DNA of 64,000 nt from Pedobacter indicus (GCF_003449035.1 NZ_QRGB01000001.1:992001-1056000), one strand, 5' to 3'. Positions 45,830 through 56,002 are shown, counted from the first letter of the stretch. A program made the numbers and translations. The notes: a model not told the origin generated them from the sequence alone.

Positions 45830-46913
45830 GTTGGAGCTTAAAACGATCTGCCAAACTATTTAGGTCATTAATAACTGCATCGACTAGTGGAATGCCTTCA
45901 CGACGGTTTGCCTGCTCAGCGAGGTTTTCCGGTTCACCGGGTATAATCACTGATTGGTTTTCGCTGATTCGTTCTGCTGCTTTAAAACGTTCAATCCACT
46001 GATCTATATTTTGCTTATAATCTTCAACCGGTCTGAATCCATCAACACGCCAAGCTCCTAAAAAATGACCGAGTCCTTGTCCGGGTTGGTCTTTAGCAGG
46101 TTCAAGGAATGCAACAAATGGGGGCGCCCACGGCCCATAGCTGGCGCCAGATAGTACTGCTGAGAAAATATCGACTGCTGAACTTAGACCAAAACCTTTA
46201 TGGCTTCCATGTTCACGGTCACCACCAAGGGGTAATAGTGAACCACCATTTTTTAGTTCGCCGGCATCAAGCGAATTTTGTCCTTCTTTTGTTTGTACCC
46301 ATCCAGAAGGAATCGGTAAATGTTTTCGTTGAGCTACTTCCAGCTTTCCGTTAGCTGCGGTAGATGTCGCCATATCGACAACAATTGGAGGATATTTACC
46401 TGCTGGGAATGTGTAGCATATCGGGTTGGTTCCAAGCATCCGTTCCTTTGAAAACGTTGGTGCTACCAGAGGGCTAGCATTGGTCATTGCCATGCCGATC
46501 ATATCCTTTTCGATAGCCATCAGGGCATGGTACCCTGCAATCCCGAAATGATTGGAATTCTTTACAGAGACCCAGCCGGAACCAACTTTGTCAGCCTTTT
46601 CCAGAGCGATATTCATAGCGTGCGGAGCAACAACGAGCCCTAATCCTGCGTCTCCATCCACCGTGGCTGTACTTGGTGTTTCATGTATAATCTTGATCTG
46701 TGGGCTTGGGTTTATGCGGCCTTTATCCCATAACCGGACGTACCCAATCAGTCGCGCTACACCATGAGAGTCTATCCCTCGCAGGTCGGCTTTTAATAGG
46801 ACATCTGCCGCTAACTGGGCATCTTGCTGCGAACAGCCCATAGATAGGAATACATCTTGCGTAAATTTTCGCAGTTTATGTTCGTCAATTCGTCTAAGTT
46901 CTTTCGTTTCCAC
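45813..46913 (-). CDS. Ldh-family (malate/L-lactate/ureidoglycolate-type) NAD(P)-dependent dehydrogenase
   Basis: 366 residues from the GTG at 46913, chosen because it lies 10 bases after the metF stop; a TTG further upstream would overlap metF, and no ATG is available. It belongs to the Ldh2/MdhL superfamily, distinct from Rossmann dehydrogenases (ADLRGIDSHGVARLIGYV, VKNSNHFGIAGYHALMAIE, GTNPICYTFPAG, GGDREHGSHKGFGL). The catalytic His is the H in NSNHFG. Substrate cannot be assigned: 2-hydroxyacids such as malate, lactate or sulfolactate are possible. It is the third gene of the riboswitch-controlled metH-metF operon, which hints at a sulfur or one-carbon link (inference). Confidence 0.88.
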   Translation of the reverse strand: METKELRRIDEHKLRKFTQDVFLSMGCSQQDAQLAADVLLKADLRGIDSHGVARLIGYVRLWDKGRINPSPQIKIIHETPSTATVDGDAGLGLVVAPHAMNIALEKADKVGSGWVSVKNSNHFGIAGYHALMAIEKDMIGMAMTNASPLVAPTFSKERMLGTNPICYTFPAGKYPPIVVDMATSTAANGKLEVAQRKHLPIPSGWVQTKEGQNSLDAGELKNGGSLLPLGGDREHGSHKGFGLSSAVDIFSAVLSGASYGPWAPPFVAFLEPAKDQPGQGLGHFLGAWRVDGFRPVEDYKQNIDQWIERFKAAERISENQSVIIPGEPENLAEQANRREGIPLVDAVINDLNSLADRFKLQPIRFS

Positions 46914-46923
46914 ACGGTTTGGT

Positions 46924-47883
46924 TTAAAATACAGCTTCCGCAACTCGTTTTGTTGGTTCTGGGTTTCCCATTGTATAGAAATGTAAAACAGGTGCCCCCA
47001 TCTTGATCAGCTCTTTGCTTTGATTAATCAGCCATTCGATTCCGAGCTCTTTCACCTCTTTCTCAGATTTGCAGGCTCTGACAGCTTCGCTCAGCTCGAG
47101 CGGGAAGTCGAGATGAAATGTTTTTGGCAAAGATATAAGTTGTTTTGAACTTGTGATGGGTTTTAAACCAGGAATGATCGGAACATTGATTTCATATTCT
47201 CTGCATTTCTCAACAAAGCATCTGTATTTCTCATTATCGAAAAACATTTGAGTGACAATAAAGTCGGCGCCCAAGTCAATTTTCTTTTTTAAATACCTGA
47301 AATCTGTTTCCATATTCGGTGATTCAAAATGTTTTTCAGGATAGCCGGCTACGCCAATACAAAATGTATTTTGATCAGTTGCAACGTCAATGTTTTCATG
47401 GAGGTACTTGCCATGGTTCATATCAACGACATGTTGTAGTAGGTCTGACGCATATTCATGTCCACCTGGCGTCGGGTAGAAGGTTTTCTCTGTTTGTCTG
47501 GGGTCACCGCGGAGTACCAAAACATTATCAATTCCTAGAAATTGCAGGTCAATCAAAGCGTTTTCAGTTTCTTCTTTCGTGAACCCCCCGCAGATCAGAT
47601 GCGGCACGGCATCTACCTTATATTTGTTCATGATGGCAGCACAGATGGCCACTGTTCCAGGGCGCTTTCTATAGGCCACCTTTTGCAGTAATCCGCCCGG
47701 TTGCTCCTTGTATATATAGTCTTCTCGATGATAGGTAACATCAATAAATGGTGGGTTGAACTCCATCAAAGGGTCAATGGTATTGTAGATGTTTTGGATG
47801 CTCTGCCCTTTAACCGGAGGGAGCAGTTCAAACGAAAATAATGTTTTCCCTTTTGCGTTTCGAATATGTTCAGTTATTTTCAT
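46924..47883 (-). CDS. metF: 5,10-methylenetetrahydrofolate reductase MetF
   Basis: 319 residues, FAD-containing TIM-barrel enzyme that makes 5-methyl-THF for MetH. N-terminal FSFELLPPVKG carries the catalytic Glu; DVTYHRED, LVLRGDPR and GADFIVTQMFFD are family motifs. It follows metH after 31 bases and should share its SAM-I control. Confidence 0.96.
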   Translation of the reverse strand: MKITEHIRNAKGKTLFSFELLPPVKGQSIQNIYNTIDPLMEFNPPFIDVTYHREDYIYKEQPGGLLQKVAYRKRPGTVAICAAIMNKYKVDAVPHLICGGFTKEETENALIDLQFLGIDNVLVLRGDPRQTEKTFYPTPGGHEYASDLLQHVVDMNHGKYLHENIDVATDQNTFCIGVAGYPEKHFESPNMETDFRYLKKKIDLGADFIVTQMFFDNEKYRCFVEKCREYEINVPIIPGLKPITSSKQLISLPKTFHLDFPLELSEAVRACKSEKEVKELGIEWLINQSKELIKMGAPVLHFYTMGNPEPTKRVAEAVF

Positions 47884-47914
47884 TAATATGTCAATTGTGT
47901 CGTGTTGATAAATT

Positions 47915-50900
47915 TTAATACGATAGGTTCGGACTGAGCCACTTCTCGGCTGTTTCTAAGTCGGCTCCTTTGCGAATAGCATAATCCTCAACTTGGTCTT
48001 TGGCTATTTTTCCTAGTCCGAAGTAGCGCGAATGAGGGTGCGAGAAGTAAAAACCACTCACAGCTGCTGTCGGGTACATTGCGAAGCTCTCTGTTAAGTG
48101 GATGCCCGCGTTTTCTTCGGCGTTAAGAAGGTCGAATAACGTCCTTTTCTCAGTATGGTCAGGACATGCAGGGTAGCCCGGTGCGGGGCGGATACCGTCG
48201 TATTTTTCCTTAATCAGTTCTTCATTTGTGAATTCCTCTTCTCTAGAATACCCCCAAAACTCTTTACGTACCATTTCGTGCATTTTCTCAGCAAAAGCTT
48301 CAGCAAAACGATCTGCTAAGGCTTTGACCATGATGGCATTGTAATCGTCATGGTTTTTTTCATATTCTTTTACCAGTTCATCACAGCCGATACCACTGGT
48401 AACGGCGAATCCTCCCCAGTAATCGGCGCGACCGCTATCTTTTGGTGCTACAAAATCCGACAAAGCATAATGTGGTTCGCCAGGAACTTTTTCAGATTGC
48501 TGTCTCAACGTATGAATCCTTGTGAGAACTTCAGTTCTTGAATCATCCGTGTAAAGCTCGATGTCGTCGCCAATATTATTAGCTGGCCAGAAACCGATTA
48601 CACCATTTGCCGTGAGGAGATTATTATCCACCAGGTTTCTTAGCATTTTTTTAGCGTCGTCGAATAATTTAGTTGCTTCTACCCCGACTACTTTGTCTGT
48701 TAATATCCTCGGATAGCGTCCTCGCAGCTCCCATGTATGGAAGAATGGAGTCCAATCTATATAAGGTTCGAGCTCTTCAAATGAAAAATTATTAAATACT
48801 TTTGTTCCAAAAAATGTCGGTTTTGGTGGCACGTAGTCCATCCAGTCCGTTTGGAACCTGTTTTTTCTTGCTTCTTCAATACTTACATAACGCTTGTCAG
48901 ATCGTTTTTGTAAATGTGCTTCGCGTGTTTTCGTATAATCTTCATGAACAGTTTTGATATACTCATCTTTAGTGGCCGCATTCAGCAGATTGGTACAAAC
49001 GCTTACACTTCTTGATGCGTCAAGTACGTGGACAGTTGGCCCAGAATAATTAGGGGCTATTTTTACGGCTGTATGAATCCGTGAGGTTGTTGCACCGCCG
49101 ATAATAAGCGGGAGCTTCAACCCATTTCGATCAGCTTCTTTTCCGAAATTGGCCATTTCATCTAGTGACGGTGTGATGAGTCCGCTAAGTCCTATAATAT
49201 CCGCATTCTGCGCAATCGCTTCATCGATTATTTTTTGTGCCGGTACCATGACTCCTAAGTCGATGACCTCAAAGTTATTGCAGGCAAGCACTACAGCCAC
49301 GATGTTTTTGCCGATATCATGGACATCACCCTTAACGGTTGCCATCACAATCTTCCCTGCATTCTTCCTTTCGGATTGATCTTCGTTTTTTAGCTTCTCA
49401 GCTTCGATAAACGGAAGTAGATAAGCTACTGCTTTCTTCATTACCCGCGCAGATTTAACTACCTGGGGTAGGAACATCTTTCCGGAGCCAAATAAGTCAC
49501 CAACGACATTCATCCCGTCCATTAGCGGCCCTTCAATAACTTCTAACGGTTTATCATATGCCAATCGTGCTTCTTCAACATCATTGTCCAGATAATCAAT
49601 AATACCCTTTACCAAAGCATGAGATAGGCGTTCTTGTACGGTGCCTTTTCTCCATTCTTCTGATTTCTCAACCGTCTTCCCCTTGCTTTTAATAGTTTCG
49701 GCGAAGTCAACCATCCTTTCTGTTGCATCATCACGACGATTCAATAGAACGTCTTCGATGTGAACGAGAAGAGTCGGATCAATTTCTTCATAAACCTCCA
49801 GCATCCCTGCATTAACGATCCCCATGTCAAGACCAGCCTTTATCGCATGGTACAAGAAAGCTGAGTGCATCGCCTCGCGTACAACATTATTGCCACGGAA
49901 AGAGAATGAGATGTTACTTACACCGCCGCTGACATGTACGAGGGGAAGGTTTTCTTTTATCCATCGTGTTGCTTTGATAAAATCAACCGCATAATTGTTA
50001 TGTTCTTCAAGACCCGTAGCAACGGTTAATATATTGGGATCAAAAATAATATCTTGGGGCGGGAAGTCAATGGATACCAATAATTTGTATGACCGCTCAC
50101 AGATTTCTATCCGGCGCTCAAAAGAATCAGCTTGGCCTGTTTCATCGAAAGCCATGACGACGACGGCAGCGCCGTAATCCATGACTTCACGTGCATGCTG
50201 GAGAAACTCTTCCTCTCCCTCTTTTAGGGATATCGAATTAACGATACCTTTTCCTTGAAGACATTGTAATCCAGCACGAATAACCGACCATCGTGATGAA
50301 TCGATCATGATCGGAAGCTTAGCAATGTCAGGTTCAGATGCTATCAAGTTGAGGAACTTGACCATCGCCTTTTCGGAGTCAAGCATTCCCTCGTCCATAT
50401 TAACGTCAATGATTTGAGCACCACCTTCAACTTGCTGACGGGCAACGGCAAGCGCTTCTTCATATTTGTCATTTAAGATGAGTTTAGAGAACTTGGGCGA
50501 ACCCGTAATATTGGTTCGTTCTCCAATGTTGATAAACAGACTTTCCGGTTGTACTGTCACAGCCTCTAAGCCACTAAGTCGTAAGTAGGCCTCAGGTTTT
50601 GGCGGTTTTCGAGGCTTCCCTTTACTGGCTCTTTCCAGAATGCAGGCTATGTGTTCGGGCGTGGTGCCACAACATCCTCCGACGATATTGACAAATCCAT
50701 TTTGAATAAAATCATCTAAAAGGTGAGCCGTATCATGAGCTTGTTCATCGTATTCACCAAATTCATTGGGTAAACCTGCGTTTGGGTAGGCGGAAACAAA
50801 AAACGGAGCCTTTTGGGCGAGTTCCGCAATATGCGGTCTCATCTCTTTAGCGCCCAAGGCACAGTTTAGGCCAATACTCAAAGGATTGGCGTGACTTAAG

Positions 50901-51610
50901 GAATTCAGAAATGCTTCTACGGTCTGACCTGATAAGGTTCTCCCGCTAGCATCTGTGATGGTTCCTGAGATCATGATTTCCAGTTGATTATCACGATTTA
51001 ACTTCCCGTTTTCATGGAGTTCTTTTTGATATTTTTTTATAGCATAGATAGCCGCTTTTGCGTTAAGCGTATCAAAAATGGTTTCGATAAGCAGTAGATC
51101 CGCACCTCCATCGACTAAGCCACGAACTTGTTCGTAGTAAGCATCCACTAGTCCGTTAAATGTGACTGCTCTGAAACCGGGATCATTTACATCAGGCGAA
51201 AGCGATGCTGTCCGGTTGGTAGGGCCGATCGCTCCGGCAACGAAACGAGGCTTGGATGGGTCTGTGGTTGTGAATTTTAATGCAGCTTCTTTTGCTATCC
51301 TGGCACCTTCGAAGTTTAGTTCGTAGACCAGTTCCTCCATCTGGTAGTCAGCCATCGATATCTTTTGAGAGCTGAATGTGTTTGTTTCGATAATATCGGC
51401 ACCCACCCTTAAGTATTCTTCGTGAATCTGGGCGATTATCTGTGGCTGCGATATGTTTAACAGATCATTGTTCCCTTGCACATCACATGGATGTTCAGCA
51501 AATCTTTCTCCGCGAAACGACTTCTCATCCAATTTATGACGTTGAATCATCGTTCCCATCGCACCGTCAATAACTAAAATTCGTTTTTTTAACGCTTCTC
51601 TTATACTCAT
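47915..51610 (-). CDS. metH: Cobalamin-dependent methionine synthase MetH
   Basis: 1231 residues, full-length. Domains in order: homocysteine-binding with Zn cysteines (GLNCALGA near 248 and [11 protein letters not shown] near 313), methyl-THF pterin-binding (about 355-620), B12 cap (about 660-740), B12-binding with DVHDIGKN (His near 764), and the SAM-dependent reactivation domain (about 900-1231, with [16 protein letters not shown]). It transfers the methyl group from methyl-THF to homocysteine. First gene of an operon with metF and an Ldh-family gene, behind a SAM-I riboswitch. No B12-independent MetE is in the window. Confidence 0.97.
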   Translation of the reverse strand: MSIREALKKRILVIDGAMGTMIQRHKLDEKSFRGERFAEHPCDVQGNNDLLNISQPQIIAQIHEEYLRVGADIIETNTFSSQKISMADYQMEELVYELNFEGARIAKEAALKFTTTDPSKPRFVAGAIGPTNRTASLSPDVNDPGFRAVTFNGLVDAYYEQVRGLVDGGADLLLIETIFDTLNAKAAIYAIKKYQKELHENGKLNRDNQLEIMISGTITDASGRTLSGQTVEAFLNSLSHANPLSIGLNCALGAKEMRPHIAELAQKAPFFVSAYPNAGLPNEFGEYDEQAHDTAHLLDDFIQNGFVNIVGGCCGTTPEHIACILERASKGKPRKPPKPEAYLRLSGLEAVTVQPESLFINIGERTNITGSPKFSKLILNDKYEEALAVARQQVEGGAQIIDVNMDEGMLDSEKAMVKFLNLIASEPDIAKLPIMIDSSRWSVIRAGLQCLQGKGIVNSISLKEGEEEFLQHAREVMDYGAAVVVMAFDETGQADSFERRIEICERSYKLLVSIDFPPQDIIFDPNILTVATGLEEHNNYAVDFIKATRWIKENLPLVHVSGGVSNISFSFRGNNVVREAMHSAFLYHAIKAGLDMGIVNAGMLEVYEEIDPTLLVHIEDVLLNRRDDATERMVDFAETIKSKGKTVEKSEEWRKGTVQERLSHALVKGIIDYLDNDVEEARLAYDKPLEVIEGPLMDGMNVVGDLFGSGKMFLPQVVKSARVMKKAVAYLLPFIEAEKLKNEDQSERKNAGKIVMATVKGDVHDIGKNIVAVVLACNNFEVIDLGVMVPAQKIIDEAIAQNADIIGLSGLITPSLDEMANFGKEADRNGLKLPLIIGGATTSRIHTAVKIAPNYSGPTVHVLDASRSVSVCTNLLNAATKDEYIKTVHEDYTKTREAHLQKRSDKRYVSIEEARKNRFQTDWMDYVPPKPTFFGTKVFNNFSFEELEPYIDWTPFFHTWELRGRYPRILTDKVVGVEATKLFDDAKKMLRNLVDNNLLTANGVIGFWPANNIGDDIELYTDDSRTEVLTRIHTLRQQSEKVPGEPHYALSDFVAPKDSGRADYWGGFAVTSGIGCDELVKEYEKNHDDYNAIMVKALADRFAEAFAEKMHEMVRKEFWGYSREEEFTNEELIKEKYDGIRPAPGYPACPDHTEKRTLFDLLNAEENAGIHLTESFAMYPTAAVSGFYFSHPHSRYFGLGKIAKDQVEDYAIRKGADLETAEKWLSPNLSY

Positions 51611-51700
51611 TTTCTGACAACAAAATCCTTAATATCAGTATTTTAAGGAAAGTAAAATAAAATGCTTTTTTATTAGAGGAAGAGCGGGAGAAGTTCCGCA

Positions 51701-51805
51701 GCTTATCTTTCCTGATATATCTAGAATCAGGTAGAATGTAGCACCTTGTAAGTACAGGTTGCCAAGACTTCTTCGGGTCTAATCCCTCCGTCTTTCTCTA
51801 TAAGC
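51701..51805 (-). promoter_or_regulatory. SAM-I (S-box) riboswitch upstream of metH
   Basis: On the minus strand the conserved elements come in the right order and spacing: P1 arm ATAAGC-complement at 51800-51805, GAGGGA (51783-51788) and GGCAACC (51757-51763) of the kink-turn/P2-P3 region, AAGGTGCTA (51739-51747) of the P3-J3/4 core, a P4 hairpin CCTGAT/ATCAGG (51711-51731), and the closing P1 arm ATAAGC (51701-51706). About 90 bases separate it from the metH ATG. A weak GCGG/CCGC hairpin follows, without a U-run, so the expression platform (terminator or translation block) is unclear. SAM binding should turn the operon off. Confidence 0.93.
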
Positions 51806-51868
51806 AAGACAAAGGTGCTAATTATTTTTGATAATTTTCAATTTTAACGGAATACTATTTCGGTATCA

Positions 51869-51892
51869 TTAACTAAATGCGGGTTTAGTTAA
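51869..51892. promoter_or_regulatory. 9-bp inverted repeat upstream of the FGE-like lipoprotein gene
   Basis: TTAACTAAA (51869-51877) and TTTAGTTAA (51884-51892) are perfect complements with a 6-base spacer, 50 bases before the ATG at 51942. Shape and place suit a dimeric regulator. The regulator is unknown. Confidence 0.35.
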
Positions 51893-51941
51893 ACAATTTT
51901 TGTTAATTTGGAAGCGTATTGAGTTAATTCCATTGAATGTT

Positions 51942-53102
51942 ATGATAAAAGTATATCTAATACCTTTCTATATACTGTTTGCTGTTACCTTGGCAGCCTG
52001 TAATCAAACGGCTGATAACAAACAAGGGGAGAATAGTCAAGACAGCTCGCACGTTGGTCATGATCATACAGCTGTTGGGCATAACCACGATCAATGTGTT
52101 GCGGATGGAATGCCGTCTCGTGGAGCTGCTATTGCGAATGCTACACCAATTGTCCAAGGCATGGGATCCGATAATGCCAATATGGTTTACATCCAAGGCG
52201 GTACTTTTACAATGGGATCTAATGAGTTTGCGGATAGCAAGCCGCTTCATGAGGTACATGTCAATGGTTTTTGGATGGATGAACATGAAGTAACCAATAG
52301 ACAATTTTCGCGCTTTGTGCAGGCAACGGGTTATCAGACAGTGGCAGAGCGACCACTCGACCCTAAAGATTTTCCCACAGTGCCACTCGATTTATTAGTT
52401 CCCGGCTCAGCTGTTTTTACCCCTCCGGCTAATCACCCCTCACTTAATGATTATACAAACTGGTGGAGCTATGTGGCAGGTGCCAGCTGGCGTCATCCCG
52501 AAGGACCTGGAAGTACACTTGAAGGGCGCGAAGATCATCCTGTCGTTCATATTGCATACGAAGATGCTGAGGCTTATGCAAAATGGGCAGGTAAGCGGTT
52601 GCCGACTGAAGCAGAATGGGAATTTGCAGCTCGGGCTATGAGGGAAAATGATAAATATTATTGGGGAAATACGATGAAACCCGGAGGGCAATGGGTAGCT
52701 AATATTTATCAGGGAAGCTTTCCAATGAAAGATACAGGCGAGGATGGTTTCGTTGGCACTGCACCTGTTAAGTCATTCCCAGCGAATGCCATTGGTATAT
52801 ACGATATGGATGGAAATGTTTGGGAATGGTGCTCAGATTTCTATCGGCCTGATTACTACGAAAACAGTCCAGCAAACAATCCGAAAGGGCCAAGCGATAG
52901 CTATGATCCTTCTGAACCCAATATGGTAAAAAGAGTTCAGCGTGGCGGATCATTCCTTTGTAATGATCAGTATTGCGAGCGTTACATTGCGGGTAGTAGA
53001 GGGAAAGGGGAGGTGAGTAGTGCAGGGAATAATTTGGGTTTTAGATGTGTAAGTGACGATCCTGCTCCGGAGCGACCTACTTCGGAGAAAAGCGGTGGGT
53101 GA
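51942..53102 (+). CDS. Formylglycine-generating enzyme (SUMF1)-family lipoprotein with His-rich N-terminus
   Basis: 386 residues from the ATG at 51942, which gives a signal peptide with lipobox LAAC (C20). A His-rich linker (H37, H40, H42, H47, H49) precedes the FGE-sulfatase domain (about 80-375: MVYIQGGTFTMGSNEF, DEHEVTNRQFSRFV, RLPTEAEWEFAAR, GNVWEWCSDFY). C340 and C345 in GGSFLCNDQYCERY reproduce the two active-site cysteines and spacing of true copper-dependent FGE, so formylglycine formation is possible. No sulfatase is in the window. Many family members of other function lack this Cys pair. The gene's end overlaps the convergent DUF4833 gene by 26 bases. Confidence 0.9.
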   Translation: MIKVYLIPFYILFAVTLAACNQTADNKQGENSQDSSHVGHDHTAVGHNHDQCVADGMPSRGAAIANATPIVQGMGSDNANMVYIQGGTFTMGSNEFADSKPLHEVHVNGFWMDEHEVTNRQFSRFVQATGYQTVAERPLDPKDFPTVPLDLLVPGSAVFTPPANHPSLNDYTNWWSYVAGASWRHPEGPGSTLEGREDHPVVHIAYEDAEAYAKWAGKRLPTEAEWEFAARAMRENDKYYWGNTMKPGGQWVANIYQGSFPMKDTGEDGFVGTAPVKSFPANAIGIYDMDGNVWEWCSDFYRPDYYENSPANNPKGPSDSYDPSEPNMVKRVQRGGSFLCNDQYCERYIAGSRGKGEVSSAGNNLGFRCVSDDPAPERPTSEKSGG

Positions 53103-53652
53103 TTTTTGACTTGTTGGTGGGGTCATAACCCAAAACTTCTATATATTGTACATTGGGTTTAAAATAGGAACCTCCATCAATGCGGACGAAAATTCTTTTA
53201 AGGACAATTTCTTTGTTGTCGACTGCCGTATAGGCTTGATATTTATTCGTTTTCGGATTAAACCTTACTGAAATTTCTAAGTCTTTGTAAGCTTGCAACC
53301 GTATATCATATTCCTGATCTCCCGTTTTGGTATGGTGAACTCCATATGCAAATTTGCGCTGGACAAAGCTAAGGCTGGTTCGCTTTCCGCCTTCTGCATA
53401 ACGGATCCAATGAGCTTTAACGGGTTGATTCTCGTCGATTTCGTCATCTTTCATATTTACGCTGTAAATAACCGTGTTGGTATTTGGGTCCCGTTGAAGA
53501 TAAAAAAGCTGTTTGCTCTCATTCGGTACAGGTAAGCTTTCTTTTTCGACTAATCGGTCGATTGCTTCATCTCCTCGATCTTGCGCATAATTGTCTTCAA
53601 CAATCACCATAGGTCCAATAAGTACGAATAAAAAAATGACGATCATTCTCAT
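53077..53652 (-). CDS. DUF4833 exported protein
   Basis: 191 residues. Signal peptide 1-23 (ends NYAQ) followed by one beta-rich domain of the DUF4833 type (LFYLQRDPNTNTVIYSVN ... PVKAHWIRYAEGG). Function unknown. It lies 16 bases after the hypothetical gene starting at 54235, so the pair probably forms an operon. The 3' end overlaps the FGE-like gene tail to tail. Confidence 0.82.
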   Translation of the reverse strand: MRMIVIFLFVLIGPMVIVEDNYAQDRGDEAIDRLVEKESLPVPNESKQLFYLQRDPNTNTVIYSVNMKDDEIDENQPVKAHWIRYAEGGKRTSLSFVQRKFAYGVHHTKTGDQEYDIRLQAYKDLEISVRFNPKTNKYQAYTAVDNKEIVLKRIFVRIDGGSYFKPNVQYIEVLGYDPTNKSKITHRFSPK

Positions 53653-53668
53653 AGGCAGTATTATTAAT

Positions 53669-54235
53669 TTAGGTTAATCTGTTCTGCATATTATTTTCAA
53701 CTGTATGAAATAGTTGAATAGGCTTTAATACTCGCCAGCTTAATTCATCAAAATTCCCGCCAAAATTTATAAAATAATCAATATCGGCTTGTCGAAATTC
53801 TTCAATAACATGTTGTCGGAAGTTAATTCCCACAATCCAACCGTCATCGACATCCTGAAACCACTCCTCGTAATAGCTATCATCTGAGCTGTGAAAGTTG
53901 AGAATATTTTCCCCTATAAGAATAAATTTCGTAATGTCGTCCGCAAGCATTAAGTCGATTACCTCGCGTTTCAATAACATGATATCATTGTCAATCGCGT
54001 CATTCCATTCGCCTATCATTTCGATAATCGCAAAGCCTTGTTCATAATCTGTGTATAGAATTTTCAAATAAAGTGTGTCTGATCCGAAATAATCCCATTG
54101 TGGGTGTAAGAGAAAATTATATACTTTTTTGTCGTATTCAAATTCGCTATATTCCTGGTTATAGAACGGTGAACGTTCGTCCTCTGATGATATATAATCA
54201 TCCCGCCAACGATAAAATGGTTCAATTTCATGCAT
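53669..54235 (-). CDS. Hypothetical acidic cytosolic protein
   Basis: 188 residues, not recognised. It has no signal peptide or membrane segment and is rich in Asp, Glu, Tyr and Trp (YYEEWFQDVDDGWIVGINFR). Codon use resembles the neighbours, and the frame is intact and precedes the DUF4833 gene by 16 bases, which supports a real gene. No function is proposed. Confidence 0.75.
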   Translation of the reverse strand: MHEIEPFYRWRDDYISSEDERSPFYNQEYSEFEYDKKVYNFLLHPQWDYFGSDTLYLKILYTDYEQGFAIIEMIGEWNDAIDNDIMLLKREVIDLMLADDITKFILIGENILNFHSSDDSYYEEWFQDVDDGWIVGINFRQHVIEEFRQADIDYFINFGGNFDELSWRVLKPIQLFHTVENNMQNRLT

Positions 54236-54359
54236 ACCTAAAGATACTAAAATTATAAATTGACTTTCTTTGTTATTCAGGAAAATATATAATAACAGGG
54301 AAACTCTTCTTTTATTTGTTGTATTGTTTGTTTTTTATTAAACTACAGGGAAGAAACCT

Positions 54360-54367
54360 TATTTTTG
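54360..54367 (+). promoter_or_regulatory. Candidate -7 box of the S41 protease gene
   Basis: TATTTTTG fits TAnnTTTG, 14 bases before the ATG at 54382. A TGTTATT/AATAACA inverted repeat (54271-54277, 54291-54297) lies further upstream. Confidence 0.4.
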
Positions 54368-54381
54368 TTTGATAGTTGTCT

Positions 54382-56001
54382 ATGCAAAACTCTACTAAAA
54401 AGAACCTTTTATTTGCGCTCGCGTACGCCGTTGTTTTGGCGATAGGAATTCTTTTGGGGCAAAATTATGCTGATGAAAATCAAACAGTAGGCAATAATAG
54501 TTTTATTCCTTTAGGTCTCACGGATAAAACAGGGAAGGTACAAAAAACATTGCAGCTGATTCAAGAAAGATATGTTGAAAAGGTTGTCCTAGACACGCTT
54601 CAGGATGCTGCAATAACAGAAATGCTTACGCGTTTGGATCCACATTCAAGTTATCTAGCTCCTCGTCAGGCCAAGGCAATTGCAGAAAATCTTTCAGGGT
54701 CTTTCGATGGTATTGGTATTGAGTATTTCTCTGTTAATGATACATTGATCGTCACGGGTATGGTTAGTGATTGTCCAGCAGAAAAGGCTGGAATACTCCG
54801 AGGTGATAAGTTGATCTGGATTAATGACTCTCTGATTGCTGGTGCTAATCGAAGTCGGCAGGAAATTTCTGACTTAGTGAGAGGCAAGCGGGGCACTACA
54901 TTGAATGTTTGGGTCAGTCGTTCAGGAAAAGAGATTGAAAGCCCTATTCAGATTAAGCGTGATAAGATTAACGTTAGCACGATAGACGCTGCTTACATGA
55001 TGCAGCCTCGCACGGCTTATATTAAAATCAAACGCTTTGGGGAGCATACCTCAGAAGAGTTTGAAGCTGCATTAAAAGCCTTAAAGAAGAATAATTTTGA
55101 CAAATTGATTTTAGACCTTCGAGAGAATGGCGGTGGATACTTTTATTCTGCTTTAGCTGTAGCGGATCAATTTTTTCCACCTGATAGTCTGTTGGTTTAT
55201 ACCGACGGAGCCAATGAAGAGCGAACCGACTATTATTCTACTCCTAATGGTTTATATGAAAAGGGTGATTTAGTTGTTTTAATCGATGAAAATTCTGCAT
55301 CATCAAGTGAGATAGTAGCTGGTGCCGTTCAAGATCTACATCGGGGAGTCATTATCGGTCGGCGATCATATGGGAAAGGTTTGGTTCAAGAGCAGTTTGA
55401 TTTTGGTGACGGATCTGCTTTAAATCTTACGGTCGCAAAATACTATACCCCTTCGGGCCGTAGTATACAGAAATCCTATAAAAGAGGAAATATTAACTAC
55501 TTTAATGAGCTTAACCAACGTTTTCTGAGTGGCGAGCTGACTAGTCAGTCGATCCAGCAAACAGATTCGATCAGTCCAGACGGTGATGTTTATGAGAACG
55601 GTTCTGGTAAGCTAATTACCATATCAGGAGGCATTATGCCTGATATTTATGTTCCCATGGATACGACAGGCCTAACGCCGTTTTATCATGTCGTTCAGGA
55701 GCAAGATTTAATAAGAAACTTTATCTACCATCGAATGATCGACTCACCACCTTCTTTTGCTGTAGAAAATTTTATAGAGGATTATGAAATTCCGAATACT
55801 GTGTATCGGGATTTCATTCGTTTTGTACGGGAAGAAAATGTTTCCGTTAGCTTAGCGGAGTCCAACTTGTCGCGTAGCATCATTGAAGGTGATATGAAGG
55901 CAATATTGGGTAAATTTTTCTTTGGTAATGAAGCATGGTTTAAAGTTCGAAACCATCAAGACCCCACTATTATGCGAAGCTTACAAGTCCTGAATAATTG
56001 A
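54382..56001 (+). CDS. C-terminal processing peptidase, S41 family (CtpA)
   Basis: 539 residues from the ATG at 54382. N-terminal TM anchor (about 5-25), N-terminal helices (LQLIQERYVEKVVLDTLQDAA), a PDZ domain (about 95-180: SGSFDGIGIEYFS ... GILRGDKLIWIND), then the S41 core with the Ser in NSASSSE (S307 by analogy with the SAS motif) and K332 in SYGKGLVQEQ, the Ser-Lys dyad. It cleaves C-terminal tails of periplasmic proteins. Convergent with der, one base between stop codons. Confidence 0.93.
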   Translation: MQNSTKKNLLFALAYAVVLAIGILLGQNYADENQTVGNNSFIPLGLTDKTGKVQKTLQLIQERYVEKVVLDTLQDAAITEMLTRLDPHSSYLAPRQAKAIAENLSGSFDGIGIEYFSVNDTLIVTGMVSDCPAEKAGILRGDKLIWINDSLIAGANRSRQEISDLVRGKRGTTLNVWVSRSGKEIESPIQIKRDKINVSTIDAAYMMQPRTAYIKIKRFGEHTSEEFEAALKALKKNNFDKLILDLRENGGGYFYSALAVADQFFPPDSLLVYTDGANEERTDYYSTPNGLYEKGDLVVLIDENSASSSEIVAGAVQDLHRGVIIGRRSYGKGLVQEQFDFGDGSALNLTVAKYYTPSGRSIQKSYKRGNINYFNELNQRFLSGELTSQSIQQTDSISPDGDVYENGSGKLITISGGIMPDIYVPMDTTGLTPFYHVVQEQDLIRNFIYHRMIDSPPSFAVENFIEDYEIPNTVYRDFIRFVREENVSVSLAESNLSRSIIEGDMKAILGKFFFGNEAWFKVRNHQDPTIMRSLQVLNN

Positions 56002-56002
56002 A

